Below are positions 24,893 through 33,690 of a stretch of 41,277 nucleotides of DNA, in pieces; within the stretch, counting starts at the first letter, position 1, and the number at the start of each line of letters is the position of its first letter. The position numbers and the translations under genes are program-made. The notes below the pieces were generated by a model. The model made no database searches, was not told where the DNA came from, and was given only the letters and a program-made list of their open reading frames with translations. The DNA comes from Lachnoclostridium sp. (lineage in GTDB: Bacteria > Bacillota_A > Clostridia > Lachnospirales > Lachnospiraceae). Location: NCBI GenBank assembly GCA_015057755.1, contig SVDR01000013.1, positions 1 to 41,277 of the forward strand. The letters are read 5' to 3'.

Positions 24893-25723
24893 TTAAACAA
24901 AATACTGTCGCAGCCATTTTTTCAGGTTTGTCATCCAAACCCTGTCATACTCCAAATCGCTGTTTAATTCAGAACAGGTATGCTCGTCACTTGTGGATAA
25001 ACCATGACTGCCAAACGGATAAATATGAACCTCCATAGGAATATGATTTTTCGCCAATGCTGCTACATAAACGAGGCTGTTTTGCACACTCACCGATTCA
25101 TCAGCCGCCGTGTGCCAGATAAATGCCGGCGGAGTAGCAGCGGTGACATGTTTCTCGCAAGAATAGTAGAGAACTTCTTCTTCAGACGGTTCATGTCCCA
25201 AAAGATTTCTCATGCTCTCCTGATGGGTAAAGCTCATATCCGCAGTAATTACCGGATAAGACAAAACTGTAGCTTTCACCTGTTTGCTTTCCGGAAAAAC
25301 CTCTCGTACTTCCGGTGTATCATATTTGGTCGCGTAGCTGGCTGTGAGATGACCGCCTGCGGAGAAGCCCATCAGTGCAATTCTGGATGTATCACAGTTC
25401 CACTCATCCGCATGTTTATAGATCAGCTCCATTACCGCCGCAACTTCTCTGATCTGTGTCGGATAGCGATGCGGCGCAACCGAATAATTTAAAACAAATA
25501 CATTAAATCCTTCCGGAAGGAAATGTAAGGCAATGACCTCCGATTCTCTCTGGCTGCAAAACCGATACGCACCACCCGGACAAATGATCATACACGGGCG
25601 CTTTTTATGCTCCCATCCCATTTCCGACATATTAAACGGCAGGTACAGATCCAGCGTAGGATCTGCATTGTTCTTTCCAAGAAAGTCAAAATATTTTTTT
25701 AAATGAAGTGTCTCATGTCTCAT
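24893..25723 (-). CDS. Alpha/beta-hydrolase esterase (acetyl-xylan-esterase / BD-FAE type)
   Basis: A 276-residue cytosolic alpha/beta hydrolase. The oxyanion-hole motif PCMIICPGGAYRF (43-55) and nucleophile elbow ALMGFSAGGHLTASYA (Ser121) are typical of the hormone-sensitive-lipase-related or BD-FAE carbohydrate esterases. The acid Asp is in HTAADESVSVQNSL and the His in YPFGSHGLSTS. No signal peptide, so it would act on imported acetylated oligosaccharides. A possible extended -10 (TGCTATGAT, 25788-25780) lies upstream. The methyltransferase follows immediately. Confidence 0.88.
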   Translation of the reverse strand: MRHETLHLKKYFDFLGKNNADPTLDLYLPFNMSEMGWEHKKRPCMIICPGGAYRFCSQRESEVIALHFLPEGFNVFVLNYSVAPHRYPTQIREVAAVMELIYKHADEWNCDTSRIALMGFSAGGHLTASYATKYDTPEVREVFPESKQVKATVLSYPVITADMSFTHQESMRNLLGHEPSEEEVLYYSCEKHVTAATPPAFIWHTAADESVSVQNSLVYVAALAKNHIPMEVHIYPFGSHGLSTSDEHTCSELNSDLEYDRVWMTNLKKWLRQYFV

Positions 25724-25779
25724 ATGTTGATTTACTCCTTTTCGACCGCATGTTTTATGTACAGCATCCTTCTGATTTA

Positions 25780-25788
25780 ATCATAGCA
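25780..25788 (-). promoter_or_regulatory. Possible extended -10 promoter for esterase-methyltransferase
   Basis: TGCTATGAT on the minus strand about 57 bases before the esterase ATG, without a good -35. The rest of the 25724-26048 spacer is AT-rich and holds nothing I recognise. Confidence 0.35.
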
Positions 25789-26048
25789 TATTCTTCGTAT
25801 TTATAACATTCTTTCTCAAATTATCTCTTAACCAATTGCATGTTTGTATAGGTAAAAAATGAAGTCTATTTTTTGTATACTTTGTCAATAGCTTTTCTTC
25901 CTGCTCCATGCTATCCTATCTTCACAATTTATTATTACCTCTCGTCTTGAGGTTCTTTGCCCGTTCATCGGGTATCTGTGGTTTCTGAATTTCTGATCTT
26001 TATTTCTGAATTCAACTCCACAACATTTACAAGTTAATTCTTTCTTAG

Positions 26049-26600
26049 TACAATGGAGGTAGAAACAAATTCTTTTACAATGGCACAAAAGAAGAAGGCG
26101 ATTCCAGAATCCTGCGTCTATCTGATTCCTTTATCAACCATGACGGAGAAGAAGCCTGTCTGGATTGCACTGCAACCATGCTCAACATCAATTACGGTCA
26201 CAACAAAGAACTGATGCATGCATGTCGGGAGCTTTATGAATATTCTTATCTGATCGAAGAGATCCGCATTGGCACTCGTTCCGGCTTAGCTCTTCCTGAC
26301 GCAATTGACCAAGCGGTGGTTCACTGCATCGAGCACGATATTCTAAAAGGTTTCTTGCTGCGCCACCAAGCGGAGGTTACAAATATGATCCTGAAAGAAT
26401 TTAATCTGGAAGAACACATCAAATCAGAAAAAGCGTACAGTTTTGCTGAAGGCCATGCAGAGGGACAAGAAATGGAACGTAAACGCTTTGCCCAACTCAC
26501 ACAATGCCTTATTGATGATTCAAGAAACGAGGATATTGCCAAAGCGGCTATTGATTCTGAATTTTGCTTAAAGTTATATCAGGAATATCACATTGTCTAA
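26049..26600 (+). pseudogene. C-terminal remnant of an Rpn-type PD-(D/E)XK nuclease / transposase-like gene
   Basis: An open frame from a stop at 26046 to the stop at 26600 matches the second half of Rpn (recombination-promoting nuclease / putative transposase) proteins. It has FYNGTKEEGDSRILRLSDSF, ATMLNINYGHNKELMHACRE, LYEYSYLIEEIRIGTRSGLA, AVVHCIEHDILKGFLLRHQA, EVTNMILKEFNLEEHIKSEK and the AEGHAEGQEMERKRF linker. The N-terminal half carrying the nuclease domain is missing, and the frame has no good ribosome site. An internal ATG at 26178 could give a 140-residue fragment. It is therefore a decayed copy, common in gut Firmicutes. It sits in the spacer upstream of the asnS promoter. Confidence 0.75.
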
Positions 26601-26642
26601 TATCTATATGAAATTTATTAGAAGTTCCTTATGTTTTCCCCC

Positions 26643-26671
26643 TTGAATCCGAGGAAAAAATGCGTTATACT
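26643..26671 (+). promoter_or_regulatory. asnS promoter
   Basis: TTGAAT at 26643-26648, a 17-base spacer, TATACT at 26666-26671. The leader is only about 43 bases to the ATG, so no T-box or other riboswitch can fit. Confidence 0.75.
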
Positions 26672-26720
26672 GTCATAAACTGGCTTCATTTTTAGGGGCC
26701 ACCAAAAAGGAGAAAAAATC

Positions 26721-28112
26721 ATGCAGCTGACAACAGTAAAAGAGCTCTTTGCTGAGAGCGAAAAATATCTGAACACAGAAGTTGAAGTTGGTGGTTGGAT
26801 CCGCAGCATCCGTGATTCCAAAGCATTCGGATTTATCGTTTTAAATGATGGTACATGTTTTGACACTCTGCAGATCGTTTACCACGATACTATGGACAAC
26901 TTTGCAGAGGTTTCTAAGTTAAATGTAGGCGCAGCAATCATTGTTAAGGGTACTCTTGTACCGACACCGCAGGCGAAGCAGCCGTTCGAGATCCAGGCAA
27001 CAGAAGTTGTTGTTGAGGGTCCGTCCAGCGGAGATTACCCGCTTCAGAAAAAGCGCCACTCTTTCGAGTATCTGAGAACAATCTCTCATTTACGTCCGAG
27101 AACCAACACATTCCAGGCAGTATTCCGCGTTCGTTCTCTGGCAGCTTATGCGATCCACAAATTCTTCCAGGATCAGGGCTTCGTATATGTAAACACTCCG
27201 CTTATCACAGGCAGTGACTGTGAGGGTGCAGGTGAGATGTTCCAGGTTACAACTATGGACCTGACAAACATTCCGATGACAGAAGACGGTAAAGTGGACT
27301 TCACACAGGACTTCTTCGGAAAACCAACAAACCTGACTGTTTCCGGTCAGTTAAACGGCGAGACATATGCGATGGCATTCCGCAACATCTACACATTCGG
27401 ACCGACATTCCGTGCTGAAAACTCCAACACAACACGTCATGCGGCTGAGTTCTGGATGATCGAGCCGGAGATGGCATTCGCTGACTTAAATGACAATATG
27501 AGAATCGCTGAGGCGATGTTAAAGTATGTGATCCGTTACGTTCTTGAGAACGCACCGGCTGAGATGAACTTCTTTAACCAGTTCGTTGACAAGGGTCTTT
27601 TAGACCGCCTCAACCATGTATTAAATTCCGAGTTCGGTCATGTTACTTACACAGATGCGATCAATCTTCTGGAAGAGCACAATGACGAGTTCGATTACAA
27701 AGTATTCTGGGGCTGTGACCTTCAGACTGAGCACGAGCGTTACCTCACAGAGCAGATCTTCAAGCGTCCTGTATTCGTAACTGATTATCCGAAGGAGATC
27801 AAAGCATTCTACATGAAGCTCAACGAGGATGGCAAGACTGTTGCTGCTATGGACTGTCTCGTACCGGGTATCGGCGAGATCATCGGCGGCAGCCAGCGTG
27901 AAGACGATTACGAGAAGCTTCTTGGCAAGATCCATGAGATGGGTCTCAACGAGGAAGATTACGGCTTCTATCTTGACCTCAGAAAATACGGTTCCGCACG
28001 TCACTCCGGTTTCGGACTTGGTTTCGAGCGCTGCGTTATGTACCTGACAGGTATGGGCAACATCCGTGACGTAATTCCGTTCCCGAGAACAGTAAACAAC
28101 TGCGAGTTATAA
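26721..28112 (+). CDS. asnS: Asparaginyl-tRNA synthetase
   Basis: Class IIb synthetase charging tRNA-Asn with asparagine. 463 residues, the usual length. The N-terminal OB anticodon-binding fold is [20 protein letters not shown]; class II motif 1 region is around [20 protein letters not shown]; motif 2 is [20 protein letters not shown]; motif 3 is [20 protein letters not shown] followed by IPFPRT. The residues [12 protein letters not shown], rather than the aspartyl pattern, fit AsnRS. The ATG at 26721 has AGGAG eight bases upstream. Preceded by a good promoter and followed by a 3' region with four hairpins. Codon use is highly biased as expected for a housekeeping gene. Confidence 0.97.
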   Translation: MQLTTVKELFAESEKYLNTEVEVGGWIRSIRDSKAFGFIVLNDGTCFDTLQIVYHDTMDNFAEVSKLNVGAAIIVKGTLVPTPQAKQPFEIQATEVVVEGPSSGDYPLQKKRHSFEYLRTISHLRPRTNTFQAVFRVRSLAAYAIHKFFQDQGFVYVNTPLITGSDCEGAGEMFQVTTMDLTNIPMTEDGKVDFTQDFFGKPTNLTVSGQLNGETYAMAFRNIYTFGPTFRAENSNTTRHAAEFWMIEPEMAFADLNDNMRIAEAMLKYVIRYVLENAPAEMNFFNQFVDKGLLDRLNHVLNSEFGHVTYTDAINLLEEHNDEFDYKVFWGCDLQTEHERYLTEQIFKRPVFVTDYPKEIKAFYMKLNEDGKTVAAMDCLVPGIGEIIGGSQREDDYEKLLGKIHEMGLNEEDYGFYLDLRKYGSARHSGFGLGFERCVMYLTGMGNIRDVIPFPRTVNNCEL

Positions 28113-28186
28113 TTTATACAGCGGGCTGACAGACGGAAAACGAGGCGTCAAGTTCACTTGTAAGCATCGTTTTATGACTGGCAGCA

Positions 28187-28281
28187 CATTGGATGAATAT
28201 CCAATGCTTCTTGAATTACGAAGTAATTCAAGAAGAGCGCCCATAATAATAAAGTTTCAGAAACCCGCAGACATCGGTTTC
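28187..28281 (+). other. Structured 3' region after asnS (three hairpins before the terminator)
   Basis: Between the asnS stop and its terminator are about 175 bases with consecutive perfect stems: CATTGGAT/ATCCAATG (28187-28206), directly followed by a 13-bp stem CTTCTTGAATTAC/GTAATTCAAGAAG around GAA (28207-28235). A GAAACC/GGTTTC stem follows (28260-28281). The first two stems abut and could stack. It may be a stabilising 3' UTR or a 3'-derived small RNA; no reading frame is supported. Confidence 0.6.
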
Positions 28282-28286
28282 TATCA

Positions 28287-28321
28287 GGAGCGCCAAAGAA
28301 ACTGCGGCGCTCCTTTTTTTA
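28287..28321 (+). terminator. asnS terminator
   Basis: GGAGCGCC (28287-28294) pairs perfectly with GGCGCTCC (28306-28313), followed by seven T. It ends about 20 bases before the next gene. Confidence 0.93.
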
Positions 28322-28340
28322 CACAATCGGAGGAACTCCT

Positions 28341-29411
28341 ATGAAATTTATCCACACAGCCGATATCCACTGGGGCATGGTGCCTGACAGCGACCGGCCT
28401 TGGGGAAAGAAACGTGAACAGGCAATCCGCCTCACTCTTCAAACGATCGTTGAGGAGGCTCGCGAGAACCGTGTTGACCTGCTCCTGATCAGCGGCGACC
28501 TGTTCCACCGCCAGCCGCTCGCCAGAGATTTGAAAGAAGTGAACTATCTGTTTTCGACGATCCCGGGCACCCGCGTAGTCATTATCGCAGGAAACCATGA
28601 CCGTATCCGCAGAAGTTCTGCTCTTTTAAGCTTCAAATGGAGCCCAAATGTTACATATTTTATGGACGAGGATCTGTCCTCCGTCTATTTTGAGGATTTA
28701 AATACAGAGGTCTTTGGATTCAGCTATCACACTCCGGAGATTTTAGAAGACCGCACGGAACAGTTTACGATTCCGGACAACCGCCGCAACAAGATTCTTA
28801 TGCTGCACGGCGGAGATGCAAAACATCTCCCATTTGATAAGAATGCAGTTGCTGCGATGCCATTTTCCTACATCGCCCTTGGTCATATTCACAAGCCTGG
28901 CATTCTCATTGAGAATAAGATGGCTTATCCTGGTTCTCCGGAGCCACTCGATCTGACCGAGACCGGACAGCACGGTTTTCTCCTTGGCGAGCTGGACGAG
29001 ATCAGCGGCCGCGTGACTTCTCTGGAATTCCGACCGGTTTCTCAGGCTCAGTATATTCCGCTCGCCATCAGCGTGACACCTGCGACCACCAATCTGGAAC
29101 TTTCTCAGCTGATCACAGACGAGATCCGGAAACGCGGTGCAGCAAATATTTACCGCTTCCGTATCAAGGGCATGCGCGATCCGGACGTAGAGTTTGATCT
29201 GGACTTCCTGTCCGGTCAGTGGAATATTGTAGAAATCCTCGACGAATCGGAACCACAGTACGATTATCATGCACTCTTTGCCGAGCATCCAAGTGATATG
29301 ATCGGTTTCTACATCCGCGCTCTGCACAAAGAAGATATGAGCCCGGTGGAGAAAAAAGCTCTGCATTACGGAATTCATGCATTACTTATGACAAAGGACG
29401 AAAGGAGCTAG
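28341..29411 (+). CDS. YhaO/SbcD-like metallophosphoesterase (DNA repair exonuclease family)
   Basis: A 356-residue calcineurin-like phosphoesterase of the Mre11/SbcD/YhaO group, expected to process DNA ends with its ATPase partner. Motifs: HTADIHWG (Asp8, His10), LLISGDLFHRQPL (Asp53), VVIIAGNHDRI (Asn85, His86), and ALGHIHKPG. The C-terminal part (about 240-356) replaces the capping domain of SbcD and resembles YhaO in size. ATG at 28341 with GGAGG upstream. The partner YhaN-like gene starts four bases after its stop, so the pair is tightly coupled. In B. subtilis the yhaO-yhaN pair is adjacent as well. Likely cytosolic, with membrane attachment through YhaN. Confidence 0.88.
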   Translation: MKFIHTADIHWGMVPDSDRPWGKKREQAIRLTLQTIVEEARENRVDLLLISGDLFHRQPLARDLKEVNYLFSTIPGTRVVIIAGNHDRIRRSSALLSFKWSPNVTYFMDEDLSSVYFEDLNTEVFGFSYHTPEILEDRTEQFTIPDNRRNKILMLHGGDAKHLPFDKNAVAAMPFSYIALGHIHKPGILIENKMAYPGSPEPLDLTETGQHGFLLGELDEISGRVTSLEFRPVSQAQYIPLAISVTPATTNLELSQLITDEIRKRGAANIYRFRIKGMRDPDVEFDLDFLSGQWNIVEILDESEPQYDYHALFAEHPSDMIGFYIRALHKEDMSPVEKKALHYGIHALLMTKDERS

Positions 29412-29414
29412 ACC

Positions 29415-31265
29415 ATGAAATTACTGGAACTTCATATTGATGGATTCGGTAAATTCCATGACCGCACCATCGCCTTTGAAGACGGAATCAATATCATTTA
29501 CGGTAAGAACGAAGCAGGAAAATCTACTCTGCATACCTTTATCCGCGGAATGCTCTTTGGCATCGAGCGCGGCAGAGGCCGTGCTGCGAAAAATGACACT
29601 TACAGCAAGTTTGAACCGTGGGACAACAGCGGAACTTACGAAGGATGGCTCAGACTGGAAAAAGCTGGAACCATTTACCGCATTGAACGCCGTTTCCGCA
29701 AGGACAACAAATCCCTGAAAGTGATCAACGAGACCCTTGGACGCGAGGAAGAGCCGACACCGGCATTTATGAACGAACTCCTCGGAGGTCTTAACGAAAC
29801 TACCTATAACAATACGATCAGTATCGGTCAGTTAAAAAGCGCAACGGAAGACGGTATGGTCGGTGAGCTGAGAAATTATATTGCCAATATGAATACAACC
29901 GGCAACATTTCTCTGAATATCAGCAAAGCTTCCACTTTCCTGCGTCTGCAAAAACGTGCACTGGAAGCAAATCTAATCCCGGATGCTTCCCGAGAATACA
30001 CATCTATTCTTGCGGAGATCCGCAACGTGGAAACCGAGGTTGCTTCTCCGGAATTTGAAAACCAGCTTGCTTCCTACCAGAATATGCGTAATCAGGTAAA
30101 GAACATCATTGACAATACGCAGGCAGAACGCACCATTCTGGAAGACCAGATACAGGATGCCAAACGTATTCTGACAGAGAATCAATTCGTAGATCATGCT
30201 TCTGTCAATGCTTATTCTCAGAGAGCAGAAGAATACTATGGCAATTATCGTAGTTTTACTGCCAAAAGTCAGAAAAAGTCCCGCAAAGTATTCAGCATCA
30301 TTGCGCTGCTCTTAGCCCTTGCCTGTATTGCAGGTGCTATTTACCTTCGCCTGACTTATCCTTCTGATTATATTACAGTTGTCGGCGGACTCGGCGGTGC
30401 TGCTCTCGTACTTCTTCTGGTTCAGGCCATGATCCGCAAAGGAATCAAGCGAGATCAGGAAACCGCAGAAAAGCACAAAACCTCTTTATTAGAGATGTTA
30501 AAGAAACATCTTTCTTCGGAGTCCGGATCTGAAATCGCAGTTTCCGACGAGACGATGGCTGCGTTTGCGAAACGTATGGCAGAGTTTACAAGCCTCTGCG
30601 ATATGGTCAGCCAGTCTGAATCAACTTCCAGAAAGCTGATGGAGGACATCAATTCTCTTCGTGAGAAACAGAACAACTGCAGCGAGATGATCGAAAAACA
30701 GCAGCGGACTCAGTGGGAATTGGAAAAGAAGCTGGAACATCTGAGCAATTGCAAGACTCAGATCACAACTCTGAAGCGTGTCCTGGCTGAAAATGACCGC
30801 ATCCGCGAAGAGATCACAGCAATCGAGCTGGCACAGGAAACCCTGACCGACCTCTCCTCTTCCATCCGCAATTCCTTCGGTCTTTACCTCAATAAAGAAG
30901 CTTCGGATCTGGTTGGTGGAATTACCGGCGGAATTTACGACAGTTTGAGCATCGATGAAAACCTCAATGTTTTCTTAAATACAAAACGTAAGCTGGTTCC
31001 GCTCGAACAAGTCAGCAGCGGAACTATGGATCAGGTTTATCTGGCACTTCGACTGGCAACAGCCAAACTTCTTCAGGGTGAAGGAGAGCTATTCCCGCTG
31101 ATCTTTGACGACAGCTTCACCCAGTATGATGAAGAGCGACTTCGCACTGCATTAAAATGGATGGCAAAAGCTTACGGCGGTCAGATGCTGATCTTTACTT
31201 GTCACAAGCGTGAGAAGCAGATCTTAGAGGGGCATCAGATTGATTTTAACTATGTTGAGATTTAA
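29415..31265 (+). CDS. YhaN-like AAA/SMC-type ATPase with internal membrane hairpin
   Basis: A Rad50/SbcC-like ATPase of 616 residues, clearly shorter than B. subtilis YhaN (about 960). The N-terminal half has HIDGFGKFHDRTIAFEDGIN and Walker A YGKNEAGKSTLH (29-40); then a coiled coil (about 170-285). A pair of membrane helices interrupts the coil (VFSIIALLLALACIAGAIYL, about 292-313, and YITVVGGLGGAALVLLLVQA, about 319-340). A second coil follows (about 365-495), and the C-terminal half has signature VSSGTMDQVYLALRLA (533-548) and Walker B PLIFDDSF (Asp565, Asp566). This anchors a DNA-processing complex to the membrane. It is the second gene of the operon with the YhaO-like nuclease, CoA-transferase and adenosine deaminase. 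Confidence 0.87.
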   Translation: MKLLELHIDGFGKFHDRTIAFEDGINIIYGKNEAGKSTLHTFIRGMLFGIERGRGRAAKNDTYSKFEPWDNSGTYEGWLRLEKAGTIYRIERRFRKDNKSLKVINETLGREEEPTPAFMNELLGGLNETTYNNTISIGQLKSATEDGMVGELRNYIANMNTTGNISLNISKASTFLRLQKRALEANLIPDASREYTSILAEIRNVETEVASPEFENQLASYQNMRNQVKNIIDNTQAERTILEDQIQDAKRILTENQFVDHASVNAYSQRAEEYYGNYRSFTAKSQKKSRKVFSIIALLLALACIAGAIYLRLTYPSDYITVVGGLGGAALVLLLVQAMIRKGIKRDQETAEKHKTSLLEMLKKHLSSESGSEIAVSDETMAAFAKRMAEFTSLCDMVSQSESTSRKLMEDINSLREKQNNCSEMIEKQQRTQWELEKKLEHLSNCKTQITTLKRVLAENDRIREEITAIELAQETLTDLSSSIRNSFGLYLNKEASDLVGGITGGIYDSLSIDENLNVFLNTKRKLVPLEQVSSGTMDQVYLALRLATAKLLQGEGELFPLIFDDSFTQYDEERLRTALKWMAKAYGGQMLIFTCHKREKQILEGHQIDFNYVEI

Positions 31266-31292
31266 CAATGGAAAAATGAGAGGAAGAATACC

Positions 31293-32612
31293 ATGTTAAA
31301 AGATTATATGCACAAATTTGTCACTCCGGAAGTTGCTGCAAAAGCCGTACAGCCGGGTGACTGGGTTGACTATGGTTTCGGCGGCGGTTATCCGGAATTG
31401 ATGGACAAAGCATTGGCAGCGAGAAGAGACGAGCTGAAAGATGTGAAAGTCCGCGGCGGTCTTGTGATCCAACCGCGCATCGAAGTTATTGAATGCGATC
31501 CGGAACAAACCACATTCCAGTACTATAGCTGGCACATTGGTGACTATGAGCGTAAAATGCAGGCTCAGGGCCGTGTTCAGTTTATGCCAATGATCCTCAG
31601 ACAGCTTCCGTTCCTGTACCGCGACCACATCCGTGTGGATGTCGCATTTGTACCGGTTTCCGCACCGGACGCAGACGGCTACTGCGGTCTCGGTATCTCC
31701 AACTATGCATGGAGAACCATTTTCGAAAATGCCAGAACGGTTATTTTTGAGATCAACGAGCGTTATCCGAAACTTCACGGCGTAAACGGTTCTCACCGCG
31801 TTCATTTATCGGAAGCAGATTATATTGTAGAGGGTGAGCATGAACCGCTCCCGCTGCGCACTTACAAAGATCCGTCTGATATCGATATCGCGATCGCAAA
31901 GAATGTTGTTGCAGAAATTCCGGACGGTGCTGTATTATCTCTCGGTGTCGGCGGTGTTCCGTTCACCGTAGCAAAAATGCTGGCAGAATCCGATCTGAAG
32001 GACCTCGGCTGCCACACTGGAACGATCAGTGATGCATTCCTTCATTTACATAAGGCTGGCAAATTGACCAATGCACGCAAAGAAGTATGCAAAGGCTATT
32101 CTACCTGGAACCTGGCAATGGGCTCTCAGGAATTATATGACTGGATTGAAAATGAGCCGGAGCTCTTCTATCCGGGCGATGTGGATTTCGTACATTCTCC
32201 GGAGCGCATGGGCCAGATGTCCAATTTTGTCGGAATCATGGGCGGTGTACAGCTTGACCTGATGGGTCAGGAAAATGCAGAATCCGGCGGAAAGCGCCAG
32301 CTCTCCGGTACCGGCGGACAGCTTGATTTCCTTGAAGGCGCATTCCGTTCCAAAGGCGGCAAAGGATTTATCTGCATGAACTCCGCGAGAACTGCAAAAG
32401 ACGGTTCTCTGGTTTCCAACATTGTTCCGTTCATTCCGGGCGGCAGCGTAGTATCCAGTCCGCGAAGCATGAACCATTACGTCGCAACAGAATACGGTGT
32501 TGCAAAATTATCCGGTCTTTCCTTACGTGAGCGCGCAGAAGCAATGATTTCCGTTGCTCATCCGGCGTTCCGTGAAGAACTGGCTCAGTACGCAAGAGAA
32601 ACTTTTAAATAA
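31293..32612 (+). CDS. Acetyl-CoA hydrolase/transferase family CoA-transferase (butyryl- or 4-hydroxybutyrate-type)
   Basis: A 439-residue class I CoA-transferase of the group that includes butyryl-CoA:acetate and 4-hydroxybutyrate CoA-transferases. Family landmarks: WVDYGFGGGYPELMDKALAA, FQYYSWHIGDYERKMQ, VDVAFVPVSAPDADGYCGLG, LSLGVGGVPFTVAKML, and LSGTGGQLDFLEGAFRSKGG. In characterised members the catalytic Glu lies in a segment of the type HTEM-SD; here the aligned segment is CHTGTISDAFLHL, with Gly243 in place of Glu. The only nearby alternative acid is Glu330 in NAESGG. Activity is therefore uncertain. It starts 27 bases after the YhaN-like gene and is followed after 18 bases by adenosine deaminase. 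Confidence 0.85.
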   Translation: MLKDYMHKFVTPEVAAKAVQPGDWVDYGFGGGYPELMDKALAARRDELKDVKVRGGLVIQPRIEVIECDPEQTTFQYYSWHIGDYERKMQAQGRVQFMPMILRQLPFLYRDHIRVDVAFVPVSAPDADGYCGLGISNYAWRTIFENARTVIFEINERYPKLHGVNGSHRVHLSEADYIVEGEHEPLPLRTYKDPSDIDIAIAKNVVAEIPDGAVLSLGVGGVPFTVAKMLAESDLKDLGCHTGTISDAFLHLHKAGKLTNARKEVCKGYSTWNLAMGSQELYDWIENEPELFYPGDVDFVHSPERMGQMSNFVGIMGGVQLDLMGQENAESGGKRQLSGTGGQLDFLEGAFRSKGGKGFICMNSARTAKDGSLVSNIVPFIPGGSVVSSPRSMNHYVATEYGVAKLSGLSLRERAEAMISVAHPAFREELAQYARETFK

Positions 32613-32630
32613 TTTTTTAGGAGAATACAT

Positions 32631-33632
32631 ATGAAATACGCAAAAATTGACCTGCACCTTCATCTGGACGGTTCCCTTAATCTGCCATGGGCTTGGGAAA
32701 CAGCAAAAAAACGCGGCGTTGTTGCTCCGGATTGCACATTTGAAGAGTACTACCACATCATGCACCGCACAGAATTTAAAGATCGTGAAGAAAGAATGAC
32801 TCGCTTCGATTTTCCGATTGCAATCATGCAGACAAAGGAAGATCTGGCAGCCAGCATCTATCATTTGATTGAAACTCTGGCTGAAAAAGAACTGTATTAT
32901 GCTGAGATCCGTTTTGCTCCGCAGCAGCACATGCTCCAGGGATTATCCCAGACAGAAGTTGTTGAAGCAGTTCTTGCCGGAAGAGAACAGGCAAAGAAAG
33001 ATTTCCCGGATATCGAAACAGGTATCATCAACTGCATGATGCACAAGGGCGCTGACGCCCACACAAACTGGGAGGCAAACCTGGAGACAATCCGTGTGAC
33101 AAAAGAATTTTTAGGAAAAGGCGTTGTTGCGCTGGATCTGGCAGGTTATGAGAATAACGGTGACTTCATGTTATACGCTCCGTTATTTGAGATTGCAAAA
33201 GAACAGGGCATTCCGTACACCATCCATGCAGGTGAAATGGGCGACGGTTCCCACGTTCCGATGGCGATCGGTATGGGCGCACACAGAATCGGTCACGGTA
33301 TCAACTGCGTTCTCGCTCCGGAATGGCTGGCAAAAGTTGTTGAAACACAGATTCCGCTGGAAGTTTGCGTAACAGGAAACACTATCGGTATGTTCAACCG
33401 CAAATACTGTGATCATCCGATCCGTCAGCTTCTCGAAGCAGGTGTTAAAGTAACTATCAACACTGACAACATGACATTCTCCGAGACTGACCTTGCGAAT
33501 GAGTATTCCCAGCTCCGCGCACTTGGTGTTTCCATGGAGACACTGAAACGCTGCGCACAGAACTCCATTGATGCTGCGTTCTGTGATGAAGAGACAAAAG
33601 AAATGCTTCGTAAGAAGATGGGATTTAAGTAA
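32631..33632 (+). CDS. add: Adenosine deaminase
   Basis: Hydrolyses adenosine to inosine plus ammonia, in purine salvage. 333 residues, the usual length. Metal and catalytic motifs: KIDLHLHLDGSL (His9, His11), TIHAGEMGDG (His199, Glu202), RIGHGINCV and TINTDNMTFS (Asp279; the next residue is Asn rather than the Asp of animal enzymes, as seen in other bacterial members). ATG at 32631 with TAGGAG upstream. Last gene of the yhaO-yhaN-CoA-transferase-add transcript. Adenine deaminase or a related aminohydrolase is a less likely alternative. Confidence 0.92.
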   Translation: MKYAKIDLHLHLDGSLNLPWAWETAKKRGVVAPDCTFEEYYHIMHRTEFKDREERMTRFDFPIAIMQTKEDLAASIYHLIETLAEKELYYAEIRFAPQQHMLQGLSQTEVVEAVLAGREQAKKDFPDIETGIINCMMHKGADAHTNWEANLETIRVTKEFLGKGVVALDLAGYENNGDFMLYAPLFEIAKEQGIPYTIHAGEMGDGSHVPMAIGMGAHRIGHGINCVLAPEWLAKVVETQIPLEVCVTGNTIGMFNRKYCDHPIRQLLEAGVKVTINTDNMTFSETDLANEYSQLRALGVSMETLKRCAQNSIDAAFCDEETKEMLRKKMGFK

Positions 33633-33639
33633 GAACTTT

Positions 33640-33684
33640 AAAAAGCAGGAAGTGCATCGCAATATGCGCCTCCTGCTTTTTTGA
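33640..33684. terminator. Bidirectional terminator between add and the racemase-like gene
   Basis: AAAAAGCAGGA (33640-33650) pairs with TCCTGCTTTTT (33671-33681), with a smaller inner stem. A/T runs are on both sides, so it serves both convergent genes. Confidence 0.9.
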
Positions 33685-33690
33685 CAACAT

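Noticed and set aside
25885..26088. Minus-strand Cys-rich 67-codon frame upstream of the esterase
   Set aside because: The Cys pair looks zinc-finger-like but the rest is basic low-complexity, and it overlaps the Rpn relic.
26601..26720. T-box leader for asnS
   Set aside because: The space from promoter to start is about 50 bases and no T-box core or terminator is present.
28743..29378. Minus-strand frame of 211 codons opposite the YhaO-like gene
   Set aside because: Antisense shadow with no motif; the plus-strand gene has all catalytic motifs.
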